Below are positions 31,178 to 32,958 of a stretch of 32,958 nucleotides of DNA, one piece after another (within the stretch, counting starts at the first letter, position 1; each line of letters starts with the position of its first letter). The stretch lies in contig CAJUSG010000025.1 of assembly GCA_910589085.1 (NCBI GenBank), positions 1 through 32,958 on the forward strand. Reading direction: 5' to 3'. The notes under the pieces are model-generated. The model saw only the letters and a program-made list of their open reading frames with translations, did not search any database and had not been told where the DNA came from. Origin of the DNA: an uncultured Oscillospiraceae bacterium. GTDB lineage: Bacteria > Bacillota > Clostridia > Oscillospirales > Oscillospiraceae. The translations under genes were made by a program, and so were the position numbers.

Positions 31178-32464
31178 CTATTGCTTATCATCGCTATTTG
31201 GGATTTCATCTGTGGGTTTTGCCCTCTCTTCCACAGAATCAGAATTGTCAGAGAGAGCTAAGGGTGTCAATAATCCCTCAAAGATTTTATAATAGCCTGA
31301 AAAATCTAATTTTTGATAAACTTCAAAATAGTGGCTCACCGTTTCAGCAATTTTTCCCATGCTTTGCAAAGCGGGTTTAACCATATCAGAAATACTTTGG
31401 GTGAATTGTCCGATTGTTTCAAGAGCCCCTGACAATGCATTCTTTATATATTCACTGTTCTTGTCCGAAAAATCTTGATTCTCTGTAATCTTAATGGCAG
31501 AAATAAGAGCTCTATTTAGAATATGTATTGCGCTACTACAGGATTCGTATTCTGCTCTATAGAAGAATTTACAATGTGCAATATTATTTCGGCTTTTGCG
31601 TATTTCCTCAATAATTCTTTCAGCATCAAGTCCAGAAATCTTACTTTTGAAAAAGCGTTCCCAATCGCTCATCGGTGTGTATTTACAAAAGGCTATCCTT
31701 AATTCATCATCTGTTAATTGAGATAAGTCTTTGTTCTTTTCAAGAAAACGTGATTTTGCTTGCTCATCTTCGTTTGTCCATCCCTTTGAAAAAAGCAGCT
31801 TTTGAATATCGCCAAACTCAAACGAATAGAAGAAACGTTGCCATCGGGCAATTTCATCAACTTCTTTATTAGATACCTTGTAGATATTTCTTAATTTTTC
31901 TCTATCTGATTTCCCATCCACATTTATTATACCTTTTATCTTGCTCTGTAGCTCCCCACTTACTGTCGTTCGATAATAGTCTAACCCAAAATTAACGACA
32001 TAAATATTGAACAGTAATTTTCGCAGATTACGTTCTAATTCATTTAATTTTGGATAAATTTTATTGCAATAGTATTCGGAAATAGCATCATAAGAGATGA
32101 TTTCAATGTAGTTTTTGGAGATAGAAGAATTTTCAATTGTAGTTTGTATTTGTTCCAGTGCCTTAACAATTTGAGTTCTGCTTTTCCCGCTAACTATCAC
32201 ATCCAAATAATAAGTTTTAACTACTGAATTTATCAAGAATTTCACTTCACAAGAAATTCCTTTATTCTCAAAATTGAAAAAATAGACAGATTTAAAAAGT
32301 AAACTATGGTCTGCATCTCTGATTGCATTTGGAAAAGCAGACCTTAAGCAGGAAACAAAACTATCATCTGTCGGAACATATATCACATTGTCTTGCTTTT
32401 TCTGTTGTATATCATTTTTCTTATAGGGATTAGGCAAAAAAATATAGCTGTTTTGGAGTTGCAT
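31178..32464 (-). CDS. Hypothetical protein with a HEPN-like RNxxxH motif
   Basis: A 428-aa AT-rich protein with no clear family. Residues 137-155 (YPKLNELERNLRKLLFNIY) look like the first helix of a HEPN domain, and RNNIAH at 292-297 fits the HEPN ribonuclease motif RNxxxH. The region between them is mainly helical and charged. HEPN proteins of this size occur in abortive-infection and other defence genes, but the assignment is tentative. The frame is open up to 32590, but a promoter at 32501-32529 lies inside that extension, and ATG 32464 has AAAGGTGG about 8 nt before it, so translation should start there. An IS3 element was inserted about 20 bp past its stop. It is probably accessory DNA. 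Confidence 0.6.
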   Translation of the reverse strand: MQLQNSYIFLPNPYKKNDIQQKKQDNVIYVPTDDSFVSCLRSAFPNAIRDADHSLLFKSVYFFNFENKGISCEVKFLINSVVKTYYLDVIVSGKSRTQIVKALEQIQTTIENSSISKNYIEIISYDAISEYYCNKIYPKLNELERNLRKLLFNIYVVNFGLDYYRTTVSGELQSKIKGIINVDGKSDREKLRNIYKVSNKEVDEIARWQRFFYSFEFGDIQKLLFSKGWTNEDEQAKSRFLEKNKDLSQLTDDELRIAFCKYTPMSDWERFFKSKISGLDAERIIEEIRKSRNNIAHCKFFYRAEYESCSSAIHILNRALISAIKITENQDFSDKNSEYIKNALSGALETIGQFTQSISDMVKPALQSMGKIAETVSHYFEVYQKLDFSGYYKIFEGLLTPLALSDNSDSVEERAKPTDEIPNSDDKQ

Positions 32465-32500
32465 CAATAAACCCACCTTTTCTGTCAATATCTCTTTTAA

Positions 32501-32529
32501 ATTATAACATGGATTGTTTTGACAAACAA
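32501..32529 (-). promoter_or_regulatory. SigA-type promoter of the HEPN-like gene
   Basis: On the minus strand TTGTTT (32529-32524) and a perfect TATAAT (32506-32501) are 17 bp apart. The start would be near 32494, giving a leader of about 30 nt before ATG 32464. Confidence 0.7.
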
Positions 32530-32646
32530 TGGATCTTTGATTAGCTCCACTTAATAAAAATGTTTCTGGGTTTGACAGACTGAACGGCATATCTCAAAAC
32601 CCTATACTAAACATATTAGGTGCATCTTTTTTGACTTGGCGGGAGT

Positions 32647-32679
32647 ATTTTGGACATTTTTTTCTGGACTGTCCAAAAT
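32647..32679. other. Inverted repeat of unknown role
   Basis: ATTTTGGACA (32647-32656) and TGTCCAAAAT (32670-32679) form a perfect 10-bp inverted repeat around a 13-nt T-rich centre, about 180 bp upstream of the HEPN-like gene. It could be an operator or a hairpin. The rest of 32591-32770 holds no recognisable gene. Confidence 0.5.
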
Positions 32680-32771
32680 GCTTTCGCCATTTCTCTACGT
32701 CGTAAAATTTGTGGAAACTGTTGCGGCGCAACGGCTACGGGCCTGCATCTTTTTTGTCAACACATGACACA

Positions 32772-32806
32772 AAGCCTTGAAAACGTAGCGTTTTCAAGGC
32801 TTTTCC
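32772..32806 (+). terminator. Strong hairpin, terminator-like on the plus strand
   Basis: AAGCCTTGAAAACG (32772-32785) and CGTTTTCAAGGCTT (32789-32802) form a perfect 14-bp stem with a 3-nt loop, followed by TTCCC. No plus-strand gene precedes it in the window. Similar hairpins can lie beside integrase genes (inference). Confidence 0.5.
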
Positions 32807-32818
32807 CTTGCTTCCTGT

Positions 32819-32943
32819 GGTGCCCTGTTCTGCTGGATTTTCTGAAATGGTACCCTTGGTGCCCTGATTTGTGGTGCCCCGCAAAGGTTGCTGTATGCAA
32901 TCCATTCTGTAAAAATGTATGCTGTGGTGCCCTAATGGTGCCC
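32819..32943 (+). repeat. Cluster of short direct repeats GGTGCCC
   Basis: GGTGCCC occurs five times in 125 bp (32819, 32858, 32873, 32926 and 32937), plus one GGTACCC at 32849. Several are preceded by TGT. Regular short direct repeats like these resemble arm-type binding sites of tyrosine integrases or an iteron-like array. Confidence 0.55.
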
Positions 32944-32958
32944 GGATTCCCTAAAAAC

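Overview
The window looks like a chromosome segment from a GC-rich gut Firmicute, most likely an Oscillospiraceae member of the Flavonifractor / Lawsonibacter / Pseudoflavonifractor type. The evidence is GC-rich core genes carrying Gram-positive families (ComEA, KtrAB, a GerMN lipoprotein, MltG next to a U32 peptidase as in Bacillus yrrL-yrrO), a Cys/Gly/Asn-rich clostridial small protein, and a butyryl-CoA:acetate-type CoA-transferase. The genus is inference; I could not run a search.

Layout: (1) 1-5900: the end of secA and its terminator, an AT-rich DUF6064 membrane protein, a D,D-carboxypeptidase, then a rightward cluster of comEA, response regulator, histidine kinase (apparently starting at ACG) and GerMN lipoprotein. 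(2) 6000-10300: a TIGR03915 DNA-metabolism protein, a membrane-anchored XRE regulator, a DHA3-type MFS exporter behind a leader peptide and switchable RNA hairpins, and nrdR with a palindrome over its promoter. (3) 10300-18800: mostly leftward housekeeping genes (gluQ, a zinc-ribbon protein, a zincin, a U32 tRNA-hydroxylation protein, mltG, DJ-1/PfpI, TagA/WecG, ktrA-ktrB, ridA), with the small Cys-rich protein pointing the other way. (4) 18900-23600: an AT-rich island with an intact 920-aa SF1 helicase and, upstream, a broken HD-domain gene. (5) 23600-29560: core genes again (CoA-transferase, DEAD-box helicase, aroK), a MNT/HEPN toxin-antitoxin pair between two copies of a 52-bp terminator-promoter repeat, a small XRE regulator and yigZ. 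(6) 29600-32958: tRNA-Ser(CGA) followed by AT-rich accessory DNA with an IS3-family insertion, a 428-aa protein with a HEPN-like RNxxxH motif, and a cluster of GGTGCCC repeats at the window edge, consistent with an integrative element that continues outside the window.

The most interesting parts are the MFS attenuator (promoter, 12-codon leader and two mutually exclusive pairings, one of which covers the edge of the RBS), the helicase/HD island as a possible decayed defence or nucleic-acid-processing module, the duplicated terminator-promoter around the toxin-antitoxin pair, and the probable ACG start of the histidine kinase. No CRISPR array was seen.
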